A DNA stretch of 41,359 nt from Clostridiales bacterium (GTDB taxonomy: Bacteria; Bacillota; Clostridia; Peptostreptococcales; Acidaminobacteraceae): NCBI GenBank assembly GCA_030445805.1, contig JASUTA010000002.1:1-41359 (forward strand), given 5' to 3'. How positions within the stretch are numbered: the stretch's first letter is position 1; each line of letters begins with the position of its first letter. The notes under the pieces were generated by a model that was not told the origin of the DNA, ran no database searches, and worked only from the letters and a program-made list of their open reading frames with translations. Positions 27,264 to 36,538 of this stretch are shown one piece after another. The position numbers and the translations under genes are program-made.

Positions 27264-27289
27264 GAATCAATTAGCCTGTTTAAAAAATG

Positions 27290-27502
27290 TTAGTCCGGCA
27301 AGCCGACCATAACGGACGTTGCTTTAATGACGGCAACGGCTTCTTTGCCGACTTGGAGGCCGAGTTCTTTGACAGCTGTCATTGAGATCGTGGCGCTGAT
27401 TTCATTTCCGCCGCCGATGTCAATAACGACAATGCCGTTTACGGCACCTTCTTGGATGGAAACCACTTTTCCTTTAAGTTGGTTTCGAGCACTGATTTTC
27501 AT
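27290..27502 (-). CDS. Molbindin (TOBE/Mop domain protein)
   Basis: 70 aa MKISARNQLKGKVVSIQEGAVNGIVVIDIGGGNEISATIS. Confidence 0.9.
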   Translation of the reverse strand: MKISARNQLKGKVVSIQEGAVNGIVVIDIGGGNEISATISMTAVKELGLQVGKEAVAVIKATSVMVGLPD

Positions 27503-27741
27503 AAAAATTCCTCCTTTTTGCCTGTTCGATGTATATATACCCATCGGAACGCATTTAATCACTTTTTAGGTGAATTTGTATCATTTGCAAGTTGAAAATG
27601 AAAATAGAATGATAATGCGTTTAAATTTGTCTGAATTGCGCATAAGTTTTCGGAAAGGCGTTCCTGTCAAAATGTAAATACGCTATAATAGAAAAAGGGA
27701 CTAACAGGCCTAAAGTGGGGGTAAAATATTGGAGGACGGAG

Positions 27742-29313
27742 ATGCTAAAAAAGGATGAAAAGCGTAATAATTACAATGCTGTCATCAATGTGGAATCACA
27801 AAAGTTGTCTGCATTATGGAAGAGCGCTCTAATCGGTATCGGAGTCGGATTAATCACGACGGCGTATCGATTCACGCTCATGAAAGCAGAGAGTTACAGC
27901 CATTCGATTTATGACTTTTTCAGAGATCGACCGATGTATTTGCCGTTGGTTTTTATTGGACTTGCGGCTGCCGGATATTTTGTGGGATTTTTGGTAGATC
28001 GATGCAAAATGATCAGCGGCAGTGGGGTACCGCAGGTAAAGGGGACAATTTTGGGATACTTTACGCCGGATTGGCTCAAGACGCTGGCCGGAAAATTTGT
28101 CGGCGGCGCGATTGCGATTCTGGCGGGACTGTCACTGGGACGTGAAGGCCCTTCTATACAATTGGGTGCCAGTATTGCCCAGGGTATGGGAGACTACATA
28201 GGCAGTTCTAGGACGGAACGAAAAGTGTTGATTGCAAGCGGCGGTGGGGCCGGACTTGCGGCGGCATTTAATGCTCCGCTTGCAGGTGTTATGTTTGCGA
28301 TGGAAGAGATTTTTAAATATTTTTCACCGGTTGTGTTGTTATCGGCTATGGTTTCTGCCGTGATTGCGGACTTCATTTCAAAAACTGCGTTCGGAACCAA
28401 TCCGGTTTTTCATTTTGAGCTTCAATCCCTCATTCCGCTTCGCGGATATTGGCTGCTTGTTTTACTCGGCGCTGTACTGGGGGTTTCGGGTGCTTTTTAT
28501 AACTATGTATTGATCGGATGGCAGCAGTTTTATAAAAAAATTTCCTGGCTCAATACACGGACAATGCCAATTATCCCGTTTTTACTGGCGGGTGTTATGG
28601 GATTGATTTTCCCCGTTGTTTTGGGCGGGGGGCATACGCTGATTGATCAATTGACAGATACAGCACCTTTGGGTGGACTTATTTTGCTATTGGGCGTAAA
28701 ATTTCTTTTTTCAACCATAAGTTTTGGTTCAGGAGCACCGGGTGGTATTTTCTTCCCGTTGCTTGTAATGGGGGCGACAATCGGGGCGATATTCGGCAAT
28801 ATTGCCATTCATTTGGGCTATGATTCGGTTCTCTTTTACAATTTTGTCGTTTTGGCAATGGCAGGCTATTTTACGGCCATTGTTCGGGCGCCGATTACGG
28901 GAACGATTCTTTTGGTAGAAATGACCGGAACGTTTACACATTTGCTCTCTTTGGCGATCGTTTCAATTTCTGCCTATGTTTTGGCTGACCTATTGAAAAG
29001 CGCTCCGGTTTATGATACTATGCTTGATAACATGGTCGTAGAACACGATTTGGAGATGGATGAATCGGCAAAATCGAAAAAGATCATCATTAATACCATT
29101 ATTCACCACGGGGCGCCTTGTGACGGCAAAATGCTCAAAGATGTCGGGTTTCCGAGAAATTGTTTGGTGATTTCCATTAAACGCGGTGAGCATGAGATGA
29201 TTCCAAAAGGGGATTCTGTGCTCATGTCAGGGGATGAACTGAAGTTTCTGGCAAATCTCTGTGATGAAGTGCCGCTGAGGATCGCACTGGGTGAAATGAC
29301 AGCAAATGAATAA
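27742..29313 (+). CDS. ClC-family chloride channel/transporter with C-terminal TrkA-C (RCK_C) domain
   Basis: GSGVPQVKG, GREGPSIQLG, GSGAPGGIFFPLL signatures; SD GGAGG before ATG 27742. Confidence 0.95.
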   Translation: MLKKDEKRNNYNAVINVESQKLSALWKSALIGIGVGLITTAYRFTLMKAESYSHSIYDFFRDRPMYLPLVFIGLAAAGYFVGFLVDRCKMISGSGVPQVKGTILGYFTPDWLKTLAGKFVGGAIAILAGLSLGREGPSIQLGASIAQGMGDYIGSSRTERKVLIASGGGAGLAAAFNAPLAGVMFAMEEIFKYFSPVVLLSAMVSAVIADFISKTAFGTNPVFHFELQSLIPLRGYWLLVLLGAVLGVSGAFYNYVLIGWQQFYKKISWLNTRTMPIIPFLLAGVMGLIFPVVLGGGHTLIDQLTDTAPLGGLILLLGVKFLFSTISFGSGAPGGIFFPLLVMGATIGAIFGNIAIHLGYDSVLFYNFVVLAMAGYFTAIVRAPITGTILLVEMTGTFTHLLSLAIVSISAYVLADLLKSAPVYDTMLDNMVVEHDLEMDESAKSKKIIINTIIHHGAPCDGKMLKDVGFPRNCLVISIKRGEHEMIPKGDSVLMSGDELKFLANLCDEVPLRIALGEMTANE

Positions 29314-29330
29314 GCGCAGGGAGGACCGAG

Positions 29331-29747
29331 ATGCTGTGGAAGGAAAAATATAGGGTCGGTGTGCCGCTGATTGATCAGCAACACGAAGAATTGTTTGAAC
29401 GGGTATCAAACTTTATTAAAACGGCTCTGAACGGAGCACCGTGGGAAGAACGTATGGAATCCGTTAAAGAGACAATGTATTTTATGCAGGACTACGTTAT
29501 TGTTCACTTTGATGAAGAAGAAAAATTACAGCAATCCATCGGCTATCCGGATTATCCGGCGCATCACGAAGCACATGAAGTATTCAAAAAAGGAATTGAT
29601 GATTACGTTGTGCTGTTTAACGAAGAGGGGTTTTCAGAAGAAAAAATTCAGGAGTTCGCCGGAAAGCTAATGACTTGGCTGATTGTTCATGTGGGGAAGA
29701 CGGACCAAAAAATCGGAGAATTTTACATGAAGGACGGAGGTTTGTAA
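29331..29747 (+). CDS. Bacteriohemerythrin
   Basis: 138 aa; GVPLIDQQHEELFERV, VHFDEEEKLQQSIGYPDYPAHHEAH, WLIVHVGKTD. Confidence 0.95.
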   Translation: MLWKEKYRVGVPLIDQQHEELFERVSNFIKTALNGAPWEERMESVKETMYFMQDYVIVHFDEEEKLQQSIGYPDYPAHHEAHEVFKKGIDDYVVLFNEEGFSEEKIQEFAGKLMTWLIVHVGKTDQKIGEFYMKDGGL

Positions 29748-29751
29748 ACCC

Positions 29752-30210
29752 ATGAAAGCAGAATACGTAAATGCTTTTTATAAGGCGACGCAAGAGGTTT
29801 TCAAGCTGATGCTTGACGTCGTTCCTGAAAAAAAGAATCTTTCAGTATTGGAAGACTTGGCCAGCAGTAAAGATGCCAGCGTTTTGCTCGGCGTGACGGG
29901 TGATTTAAAAGGCAGCGTGCTTTTCAGTATGTCTAAGGACACGGCGCTTGAGATGATCCGTATTATGTCGGGTATGCAACTAGAATCGCTGGATACCTTT
30001 GCATCATCGGCACTTGGAGAAGTGGCCAATATCATAGGAGGAAATGCAGCAACGATTTTATCTCAAAACGAATGCATTTGCGACATCGTTCCGCCTCAAA
30101 TTTTTGTAGGGTCTTACCGTTCTTATTCGACGGCGACGCGCCAGACGCTCTTGCTTTCATTGGATACGGATATCGGTCCGATAGATGTATCACTGGCTCT
30201 AAAAGAATAA
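29752..30210 (+). CDS. CheX-like chemotaxis phosphatase domain protein
   Basis: 152 aa; SALGEVANIIGGNAATIL matches the CheC/CheX ExxN motif. Confidence 0.88.
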   Translation: MKAEYVNAFYKATQEVFKLMLDVVPEKKNLSVLEDLASSKDASVLLGVTGDLKGSVLFSMSKDTALEMIRIMSGMQLESLDTFASSALGEVANIIGGNAATILSQNECICDIVPPQIFVGSYRSYSTATRQTLLLSLDTDIGPIDVSLALKE

Positions 30211-30248
30211 GGCACTATTCAATGATCCCTCAAAAGATTGAATCAAAA

Positions 30249-30290
30249 GATTCAAATCCAGGGATTCAAATCCAGAGATTCAAATCCAGA
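30249..30290 (+). repeat. Three 14-bp tandem repeats after cheX
   Basis: GATTCAAATCCAGG, GATTCAAATCCAGA, GATTCAAATCCAGA. Confidence 0.92.
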
Positions 30291-30344
30291 GATTAAAATT
30301 GAAGAAAATAAATTCTAAAAGCAGATTAAAAAATGAATGCATAA

Positions 30345-30376
30345 AAAATTAAGCGCCTCAGTGAGGCGCTTTTTTA
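30345..30376 (+). terminator. Intrinsic terminator
   Basis: AAGCGCCTCA/GTGAGGCGCTTTTTT. Confidence 0.85.
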
Positions 30377-30383
30377 CGCGATA

Positions 30384-30438
30384 TTATTGACATATGTTCA
30401 TAAAAGAGTATAATCATTTTAGCTGACATATGTCAATA
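30384..30438 (+). promoter_or_regulatory. Promoter flanked by inverted copies of TTATTGACATATGT
   Basis: TTGACA 30387-30392, 16-nt spacer, TATAAT 30409-30414; TTATTGACATATGT at 30384-30397 and its reverse complement at 30425-30438. Confidence 0.7.
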
Positions 30439-30454
30439 ACAAGGAGGTATAGAG

Positions 30455-30838
30455 GTGAGCCAAACAAAAGGAAAAAAAGTAGCGGTTCCTGTAAATGATC
30501 AAGGTCTGGAATCAAAAGTGGCTCCCGTATTCGGGAGAGCAACTTATTTTTGTATTTACGACTTGGAAACCGGAAAAACAGAATACGTAGAAAATGCAGG
30601 TGCAATCAGCCAAGGCGGAGCCGGCATTAAAGCGGCACAGTGCGTCGTGGATGCGGGTGCATCTTTATTGTTTACACCTCAGTGCGGTGACAATGCGGCC
30701 GAAGTCATTCGCAGCGCAGAAATAGAGATGTATCAATCGGTCGAAGGGACTGTTGAAGAAAATATCAAAAATTATCAAGCCGGGAAATTGGCACTGCTCG
30801 AAAGCACACATGCCGGATTCCATCATGGGGAGAAATAA
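30455..30838 (+). CDS. Dinitrogenase iron-molybdenum cofactor biosynthesis (NifX/NifB C-terminal-like) family protein
   Basis: 127 aa; KVAVPVNDQGLESKVAPVFGRATYFCIYD. Confidence 0.9.
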   Translation: MSQTKGKKVAVPVNDQGLESKVAPVFGRATYFCIYDLETGKTEYVENAGAISQGGAGIKAAQCVVDAGASLLFTPQCGDNAAEVIRSAEIEMYQSVEGTVEENIKNYQAGKLALLESTHAGFHHGEK

Positions 30839-31687
30839 ATGCGCATAGCGGTCTTAAGCGGAAAAGGCGGTGCGGGCAAGACGCTCATTGCCGTCAATTT
30901 GGCAGCGGCGGCGGGACGTTCGGCCTATGTGGATTGTGACGTGGAAGCACCGAACGGGCATTTGTTTTTCAAACCGACCCACATTAAAAAATCGGAAGTT
31001 GCGATTAAAGTGCCTATTTTAAATCCCTTGCTTTGTAACGGTTGCAGAGCTTGTGTCGATTTTTGTCGCTTTAATGCCCTGGCTTACATCAAAGAGACGG
31101 TTGTCGTCTTTAACGATGTATGTCACTCTTGTGGCGGATGTGTGTATGTCTGTCCTCAAAATGCGCTTTCCGAACGTGAAATTCCGGTGGGAACCATACA
31201 ATCCGGATTTTCAAAAGGCGTCTCCGTGTACACGGGTGAATTAAAGATCGGCATGCCGTCCGGCGTTCCGATTATTAAAAAGTTGCTGGATGCCAAAGAT
31301 TTAAAACAAGAAGTTTACACGGTTGTCGATTGTCCGCCCGGCAGTGCCTGTACGGTTATGGAAAGCATTAAGGATGCCGATTATTGCGTGGTGGTGGCTG
31401 AAGCGACGGCATTCGGACTTCATGACATGAAAATGGTACTGGAATTGGTTCGCCTTATGGGAAAACCGCACGGCGTTATTTTGAACAAATGGATTGAAGG
31501 AGAAGCTTCCGAATTAACCGAAACCTGTTGCCGAGAAGAAGAGGTCAAATTACTTGGCAAGATTCCGTTTGATTCAACGCTTGGGACGCTCAATTCAAAC
31601 GGAGAAATTGTTGCCAGAGTCGATGATGCGTATCGTGCGATGTTTTCAGCCCTATTTGAAACAATAAAGGAAGAGGTGAAGGGATGA
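30839..31687 (+). CDS. MinD superfamily P-loop ATPase with inserted 2[4Fe-4S] ferredoxin domain
   Basis: LSGKGGAGKT, CNGCRACVDFCRFNAL, CHSCGGCVYVCPQNAL. Confidence 0.93.
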   Translation: MRIAVLSGKGGAGKTLIAVNLAAAAGRSAYVDCDVEAPNGHLFFKPTHIKKSEVAIKVPILNPLLCNGCRACVDFCRFNALAYIKETVVVFNDVCHSCGGCVYVCPQNALSEREIPVGTIQSGFSKGVSVYTGELKIGMPSGVPIIKKLLDAKDLKQEVYTVVDCPPGSACTVMESIKDADYCVVVAEATAFGLHDMKMVLELVRLMGKPHGVILNKWIEGEASELTETCCREEEVKLLGKIPFDSTLGTLNSNGEIVARVDDAYRAMFSALFETIKEEVKG

Positions 31688-32550
31688 AACAGTTGCTGGT
31701 ACTGAGCGGAAAAGGCGGTACGGGAAAGACAACTGTCGCCGGCGCCTTTATAGCCCTTTCAAAAGTGCAGGCTTTTGCAGATTGTGACATTGACGCGCCA
31801 AATTTGCACTTGGTTATCAACCCACCTTCAGAAGCGATCAAGAAGCCGTTTTACGGCATGGACAAGGCAAAGATCAATCAGGACGTCTGCATCGGATGCG
31901 GTAAGTGCGAATCCTATTGCCGTTTTGATGCCATTTCCATGGCACCTTATCAGGTGATTGAACACGCCTGTGAAGGGTGCGGTGTCTGCAAGGTCGTTTG
32001 TCCCGTAAATGCCATTGAAATGTTCCCCGACATTGCCGGGGAGTTGAGACAGTTCAATGAACCCGGATATGCTTTTTCTACAGCAACACTGAAAATGGGA
32101 AGCGGAAATTCGGGGAAAATGGTGACCGAAGTGAAAAAACAAATGAAACAGTCGGCGGGAGATGCGCCACTTGCCATTATAGACGGTTCTCCCGGCATCG
32201 GATGTCCTGTCATTGCCTCCATCAGCGGTGTGGATATGGTTCTGATCGTTGCAGAACCGTCGCTTTCGGGGATCAGCGATATGCAGCGCATTATGAAAAC
32301 CATTCGTCAGTTTAAAGTGAAGCCTGTTGTTTGTGTCAATAAAGCAGATGTCAACTTGGTGCATACGGAACAAATTGAATCTTACTGTTTGGAAAACAAC
32401 ATCCCATTTGTTGGGACGATTCCGTTTGATTCAAAAATCATTGAAGCCGTCAATCACGGGAAAACGGTAGAGTCTTTGGAAACCCCAGGCGGACAAGCGA
32501 TCAGAGCGATTTATAGCCAGACGATGGCGCTGATGGAAAGCGAGGCCTAA
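31684..32550 (+). CDS. MinD superfamily P-loop ATPase with inserted 2[4Fe-4S] ferredoxin domain (second copy)
   Basis: LSGKGGTGKTT, CIGCGKCESYCRFDAI, CEGCGVCKVVCPVNAI; overlaps the upstream CDS by 4 nt. Confidence 0.93.
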   Translation: MKQLLVLSGKGGTGKTTVAGAFIALSKVQAFADCDIDAPNLHLVINPPSEAIKKPFYGMDKAKINQDVCIGCGKCESYCRFDAISMAPYQVIEHACEGCGVCKVVCPVNAIEMFPDIAGELRQFNEPGYAFSTATLKMGSGNSGKMVTEVKKQMKQSAGDAPLAIIDGSPGIGCPVIASISGVDMVLIVAEPSLSGISDMQRIMKTIRQFKVKPVVCVNKADVNLVHTEQIESYCLENNIPFVGTIPFDSKIIEAVNHGKTVESLETPGGQAIRAIYSQTMALMESEA

Positions 32551-33399
32551 ATGCTAAAAATTCATGTGCTTTCGGAAAATACAAGTTGTTCGGCGGACTT
32601 TGGGAGTGAACACGGATTGAGTTTATGGATTCATGGTGATCAGACCGATGTGAACGGTCTTAAAGGAAATTTGTTGTTTGATACGGGAGCGAGTGAACTC
32701 TTTTCAGTCAATGCAACGGCAATGGGTCTGAATCTGAACGACGTCGATCTTGCAGTTGTTTCTCATGGCCATTACGATCACGGTGGTGGGCTAAAAGCGT
32801 TTCTGGCGCTGAATGACCATGCGAAGATATATATTCGCAAATCGGGATTTGAGGATCACTACGCTTTAAGAAAAGAAACCGATCACGTTTATATCGGAAT
32901 CGATCAAGCCTTGGCCTCGGATTCCAGGTTTGTTTTTTGCGACGCACATGAGGAAATCAAACCCGGTATAGAAGTGTTCTCGGAAGTTTCCGGCGAGCGC
33001 TTTCTGCCCTCGGGAAATCATGTTTTGCTCGAGCGCCGTGGGGAGGCGTTTGTTCCGGATGATTTCAGGCATGAACAGAATTTGATTCTAGAAAAAGACG
33101 GGCGGTCCTATTTGATCGCCGGATGTGCACACACCGGTATTCTGAACATTATAGACAGATTCAGAGTGATCAAAGGGCATATGCCCGATGTGGTTATCGG
33201 TGGGTTTCATTTGTACAATCGAGCCGGACATCAAAGTGAGCCGGACGAAAAAACAGAGGCGCTCGGCAGAGAATTGATGAAGACCGGGGCAATGTTCTAT
33301 ACTTGTCATTGCACCGGATTGCAGGCTTATGACGTGTTAAAGGGCGTCATGGGAGAACGCATTGCATACCTGTCTGCGGGAACGGAAATAACCGTTTAG
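32551..33399 (+). CDS. MBL-fold metallohydrolase (COG1237-like)
   Basis: 282 aa; LLFDTGASELF, SHGHYDHGGG, GCAHTGILNI, GGFHLY. Confidence 0.88.
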   Translation: MLKIHVLSENTSCSADFGSEHGLSLWIHGDQTDVNGLKGNLLFDTGASELFSVNATAMGLNLNDVDLAVVSHGHYDHGGGLKAFLALNDHAKIYIRKSGFEDHYALRKETDHVYIGIDQALASDSRFVFCDAHEEIKPGIEVFSEVSGERFLPSGNHVLLERRGEAFVPDDFRHEQNLILEKDGRSYLIAGCAHTGILNIIDRFRVIKGHMPDVVIGGFHLYNRAGHQSEPDEKTEALGRELMKTGAMFYTCHCTGLQAYDVLKGVMGERIAYLSAGTEITV

Positions 33400-33465
33400 T
33401 TCTATTTTTAAAGGCGTCGGTCAAACGGTTGAAAAAGCAACCGATGATTATAAGGAGGAAGAAAA

Positions 33466-33828
33466 ATGAAAATAGCAGTTGCAAGTGAACAAGCACAGGT
33501 AACACAACACTTTGGACATTGCATGAATTTTAATATTTATGAAGCGGCAGATGATAAAATTATCAAACATGAATCTGTTGCCAATCCAGGACATCGTCCC
33601 GGATTTTTACCGCAATTTTTAGGAGATTTGGGGATTAACGTGATTATTTCAGGTGGTATGGGCGGAAGCGCGGTTGATCTTTTCAACGCCCGCGGTATCG
33701 AAGTGGTTACGGGTGCAACCGGCTCGGCACAAGCTGCGGCAGAATCTTATCTGAAAGGCGAATTGGAATCGACCGGATCGATCTGCCATGAACATCAACA
33801 TCATGATTCTTGTGGGGAACACGAATAG
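33466..33828 (+). CDS. NifX/NifB-like iron-molybdenum cofactor family protein with His-rich tail
   Basis: 120 aa; KIAVASEQAQVTQHFGHCMNFNIYE, C-terminal HEHQHHDSCGEHE. Confidence 0.9.
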   Translation: MKIAVASEQAQVTQHFGHCMNFNIYEAADDKIIKHESVANPGHRPGFLPQFLGDLGINVIISGGMGGSAVDLFNARGIEVVTGATGSAQAAAESYLKGELESTGSICHEHQHHDSCGEHE

Positions 33829-33902
33829 GTACATCGGGGTTGGTTTTTATGCCGAAACCTGTTAAACTAAGTGTAATCGTCAGTTTTTTCAGGAGGTAGG
33901 CA

Positions 33903-34907
33903 ATGGCAATATCAACGAAAATCTTTTTTTCTGAGTCCAACAACCCTTGGTTTAATCTCGCTTATGAGGAACAATTGGTTCAAGAGGTTGCACCGGATGA
34001 AATTTATCTTTACTTATGGCAAAATCAGCATACGGTCGTCATTGGAAAGCATCAAAATCCTTGGCGTGAAGTGCTCTTGTCCGAATTGGAGGCCGAAGGT
34101 GGGAAATTGGCCAGACGACTTTCGGGAGGCGGTGCCGTTTACCATGACTTGGGCAACCTGAATTTTACGTTTGTCATGAACAGGGATCATGAAGATTTGC
34201 ACCGACAGCTCAAAGTGATCGTTGATGGCTTGAAAGTCCTTGGCATAGAAGCCTCTTTTTCAGGGCGAAATGATATCTTGGCAGAGGGCAGAAAGTTTTC
34301 GGGAAACGCCTTCTATTATGGAAGAGAGAATTATTATCACCACGGGACGATTCTCGTCGATGTGGATATGACGAAACTCGGACGTTATCTCAATGTATCT
34401 ATGAAAAAGCTGAATGCCAAAGGGGTGCAGTCCGTTAAATCGCGCGTTATCAATTTGAAGGAAATCAATTCCGAAATTACGATCGATAAAGTCAAAGCAG
34501 CGCTTGCCGCGGCTTTTGAAGCGGAGTACGGGACGGCTTCGGAGCATGTCTATATTTCCGAGAGAACGGTGTCGGGTTCGGCGCAAAAACGCCATGAGCA
34601 CTATGCGTCATGGGAGTGGCGGATCGGTCGTACGCCGGAATTTGATGTGACATTGGAAGAAAAGTTTGAGTGGGGCGAAGTGGTTTTCAACTTTAAACTG
34701 CGTGGTGCGGTTATTGAAGAAAGCGCCGTCTATTCCGATGCGATGACAACGGATCTCGTGGATTTGCTGCAAGGGATTTTTGACGGAAAAAGAATGATGC
34801 GTGAAGAGTTGGTGGATGCCGTAAAGGCTGTTAAAGGCAAATCGGATGCATCCATCGATGCGATGCTGGATGATATTGCAAACTGGCTTGATGAACAACC
34901 GATTTGA
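33903..34907 (+). CDS. lplA: Lipoate-protein ligase A
   Basis: 334 aa; NNPWFNLAYEEQL, VVIGKHQNPWREV, ARRLSGGGAVYHDLGNLNFTF. Confidence 0.94.
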   Translation: MAISTKIFFSESNNPWFNLAYEEQLVQEVAPDEIYLYLWQNQHTVVIGKHQNPWREVLLSELEAEGGKLARRLSGGGAVYHDLGNLNFTFVMNRDHEDLHRQLKVIVDGLKVLGIEASFSGRNDILAEGRKFSGNAFYYGRENYYHHGTILVDVDMTKLGRYLNVSMKKLNAKGVQSVKSRVINLKEINSEITIDKVKAALAAAFEAEYGTASEHVYISERTVSGSAQKRHEHYASWEWRIGRTPEFDVTLEEKFEWGEVVFNFKLRGAVIEESAVYSDAMTTDLVDLLQGIFDGKRMMREELVDAVKAVKGKSDASIDAMLDDIANWLDEQPI

Positions 34908-34943
34908 TGTCACGGTGTCACAGAGAAAATCATAAGAAAAAAC

Positions 34944-34987
34944 AAGAGCCGCTTTACTTGAGAAATTCAAGTAGAAGCGGCTTTTTT
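34944..34987. terminator. Bidirectional terminator between lplA and the ABC operon
   Basis: AAGAGCCGCTT(t)ACTTG agaaatt CAAGT(ag)AAGCGGCTTTTTT. Confidence 0.82.
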
Positions 34988-35027
34988 ATAAGATATTGAT
35001 ATCCGTTTGATTTCGCACATATGTCGA

Positions 35028-35780
35028 TCAGAGCACTTTTTGAAGGAACGATTGTGTCCGTTCGTGTTTCGGATTGGAAAAGATGACTTCAGGTGTATCT
35101 TCTTCCACAATGCGGCCGTCATCCATGAAGATAACGCGGGTGCCGACTTCTCTGGCAAAGCCCATTTCATGGGTGACGACGATCATTGTCATGCCGTCTC
35201 GCGCCAATTGCTTCATAACTTCAAGAACCTCGCCGACGAGTTCCGGATCCAGTGCGGAAGTCGGTTCGTCAAACAGCATCATCTTCGGTTTCATGGCAAG
35301 TGCCCTTGCAATGGCAACCCGTTGTTTTTGACCGCCGGAAAGACGGGATGGGTATTCGTCTTTTTTATCGGCCAGTCCGACCATGTCGAGCAGACTCAGT
35401 GCATAAGCTTCCGCTTCTTTTTCCGAAACTTTTTTGACGATTTTCGGTGCGATGGTCAGATTTTCTAAAACCGTCATATGGGGAAAAAGATTAAACTGCT
35501 GGAATACCATGCCGAGTTCCGAACAGAGCTGCGAAACGCGTTCTTGAGAAATTTTTAATTGCTCTTTGCCGTCAAAGCGCTCGTCCATCAATTCTCCGTC
35601 GATGTAAATGCGCCCGCTTGTAATGCGTTCCAAATGGTTGAGGCAGCGAAGCATCGTACTTTTACCGGACCCGCTCGGCCCGATGACACAGACGACTTCA
35701 CCTTGTTTGACTTCGAGGTTGATGTCTTTGAGCACCTCAAGGGTGCCAAAATTTTTAAAGACGTTTTCTAATTTAATCAT
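35028..35780 (-). CDS. Polar amino acid ABC transporter ATP-binding protein
   Basis: GPSGSGKST Walker [28 protein letters not shown] spacing favours the start at 35780. Confidence 0.95.
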   Translation of the reverse strand: MIKLENVFKNFGTLEVLKDINLEVKQGEVVCVIGPSGSGKSTMLRCLNHLERITSGRIYIDGELMDERFDGKEQLKISQERVSQLCSELGMVFQQFNLFPHMTVLENLTIAPKIVKKVSEKEAEAYALSLLDMVGLADKKDEYPSRLSGGQKQRVAIARALAMKPKMMLFDEPTSALDPELVGEVLEVMKQLARDGMTMIVVTHEMGFAREVGTRVIFMDDGRIVEEDTPEVIFSNPKHERTQSFLQKVL

Positions 35781-35793
35781 GTGCATCACCTCA

Positions 35794-36450
35794 TCATTCA
35801 TACGCAGAATACTTCTTCTCTAGTTTTTGGAAAACCAAAGTGAAGATAGTCGTCAGGGCCAAATAAATGGCAGCGGCATAAAGATAATAGACCGCACGTC
35901 CGGTTCCGTTTGCCATGACGCGCGCGACACGGAGTGTCTCGGTCATGCCGATGGCGGAAACCAATGAAGAATCTTTGAGGAGCATGATAAATTCATTGCC
36001 GACAGGCGGAAGCAGACGTCTGTATGATTGAGGGATAATGATTTTAAACATGGCTTGGTTATAGCTCATTCCAAGTGCCGTTGCCGCTTCCATTTGTCCC
36101 TTGTCGATGGACTGGATGGCACCTCGAATGGTCTCGGCGAGGTATGCCGCCGTGTTTAAACTGAGTGCCAGAGTAGCGGATTGAAACGGCCCCAAGGTCC
36201 ACGCGTTCCCGAATGCGTTTAACGTTGCAATCGGAAGGGCGTAGTAGATGACCATAATTTGCATGAACAAAGGCGTGCCCCTGAATATCCAAATATAAAA
36301 CCAACTGATCCCGTTGAGAACATTGTTCTTAGAAACGCGAAAAAGCGCGAGTAATAAACCGAGAATAGAACCGAAGAAGACGGAAACCACCGTGAGTAAA
36401 ATGGTATATCCGGCACCGCTGGCAAAAGCGAGTATTTGTTCTGTAGTCAA
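35794..36450 (-). CDS. Polar amino acid ABC transporter permease
   Basis: 218 aa; [46 protein letters not shown]. Confidence 0.95.
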   Translation of the reverse strand: MTTEQILAFASGAGYTILLTVVSVFFGSILGLLLALFRVSKNNVLNGISWFYIWIFRGTPLFMQIMVIYYALPIATLNAFGNAWTLGPFQSATLALSLNTAAYLAETIRGAIQSIDKGQMEAATALGMSYNQAMFKIIIPQSYRRLLPPVGNEFIMLLKDSSLVSAIGMTETLRVARVMANGTGRAVYYLYAAAIYLALTTIFTLVFQKLEKKYSAYE

Positions 36451-36497
36451 GCGGAAACCTCCTTAACGTTTTGGGGTTAATCTTTACGGAAAATGAA

Positions 36498-36530
36498 AAA
36501 GCGCCTATCCAAAATCAGGATAAGCGCTTT
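36498..36530 (-). terminator. Hairpin with T run between the binding-protein and permease genes
   Basis: AAAGCGC(c)TATCC aaaatca GGATA(a)GCGCTTT; T run on the minus strand. Confidence 0.75.
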
Positions 36531-36538
36531 CGGACTTT

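Noticed and set aside
30225-30300. Possible CRISPR-like array
   Set aside because: Repeats are 14 bp, directly adjacent with no spacers, and only three copies; no cas genes in the window.
35016-35030. CACATATGTCG resembling the TGACATATGTCA operator of the Fe-S ATPase operon
   Set aside because: It lies at the 3' end of the ABC ATPase gene, lacks the full palindrome and no promoter faces a gene there.
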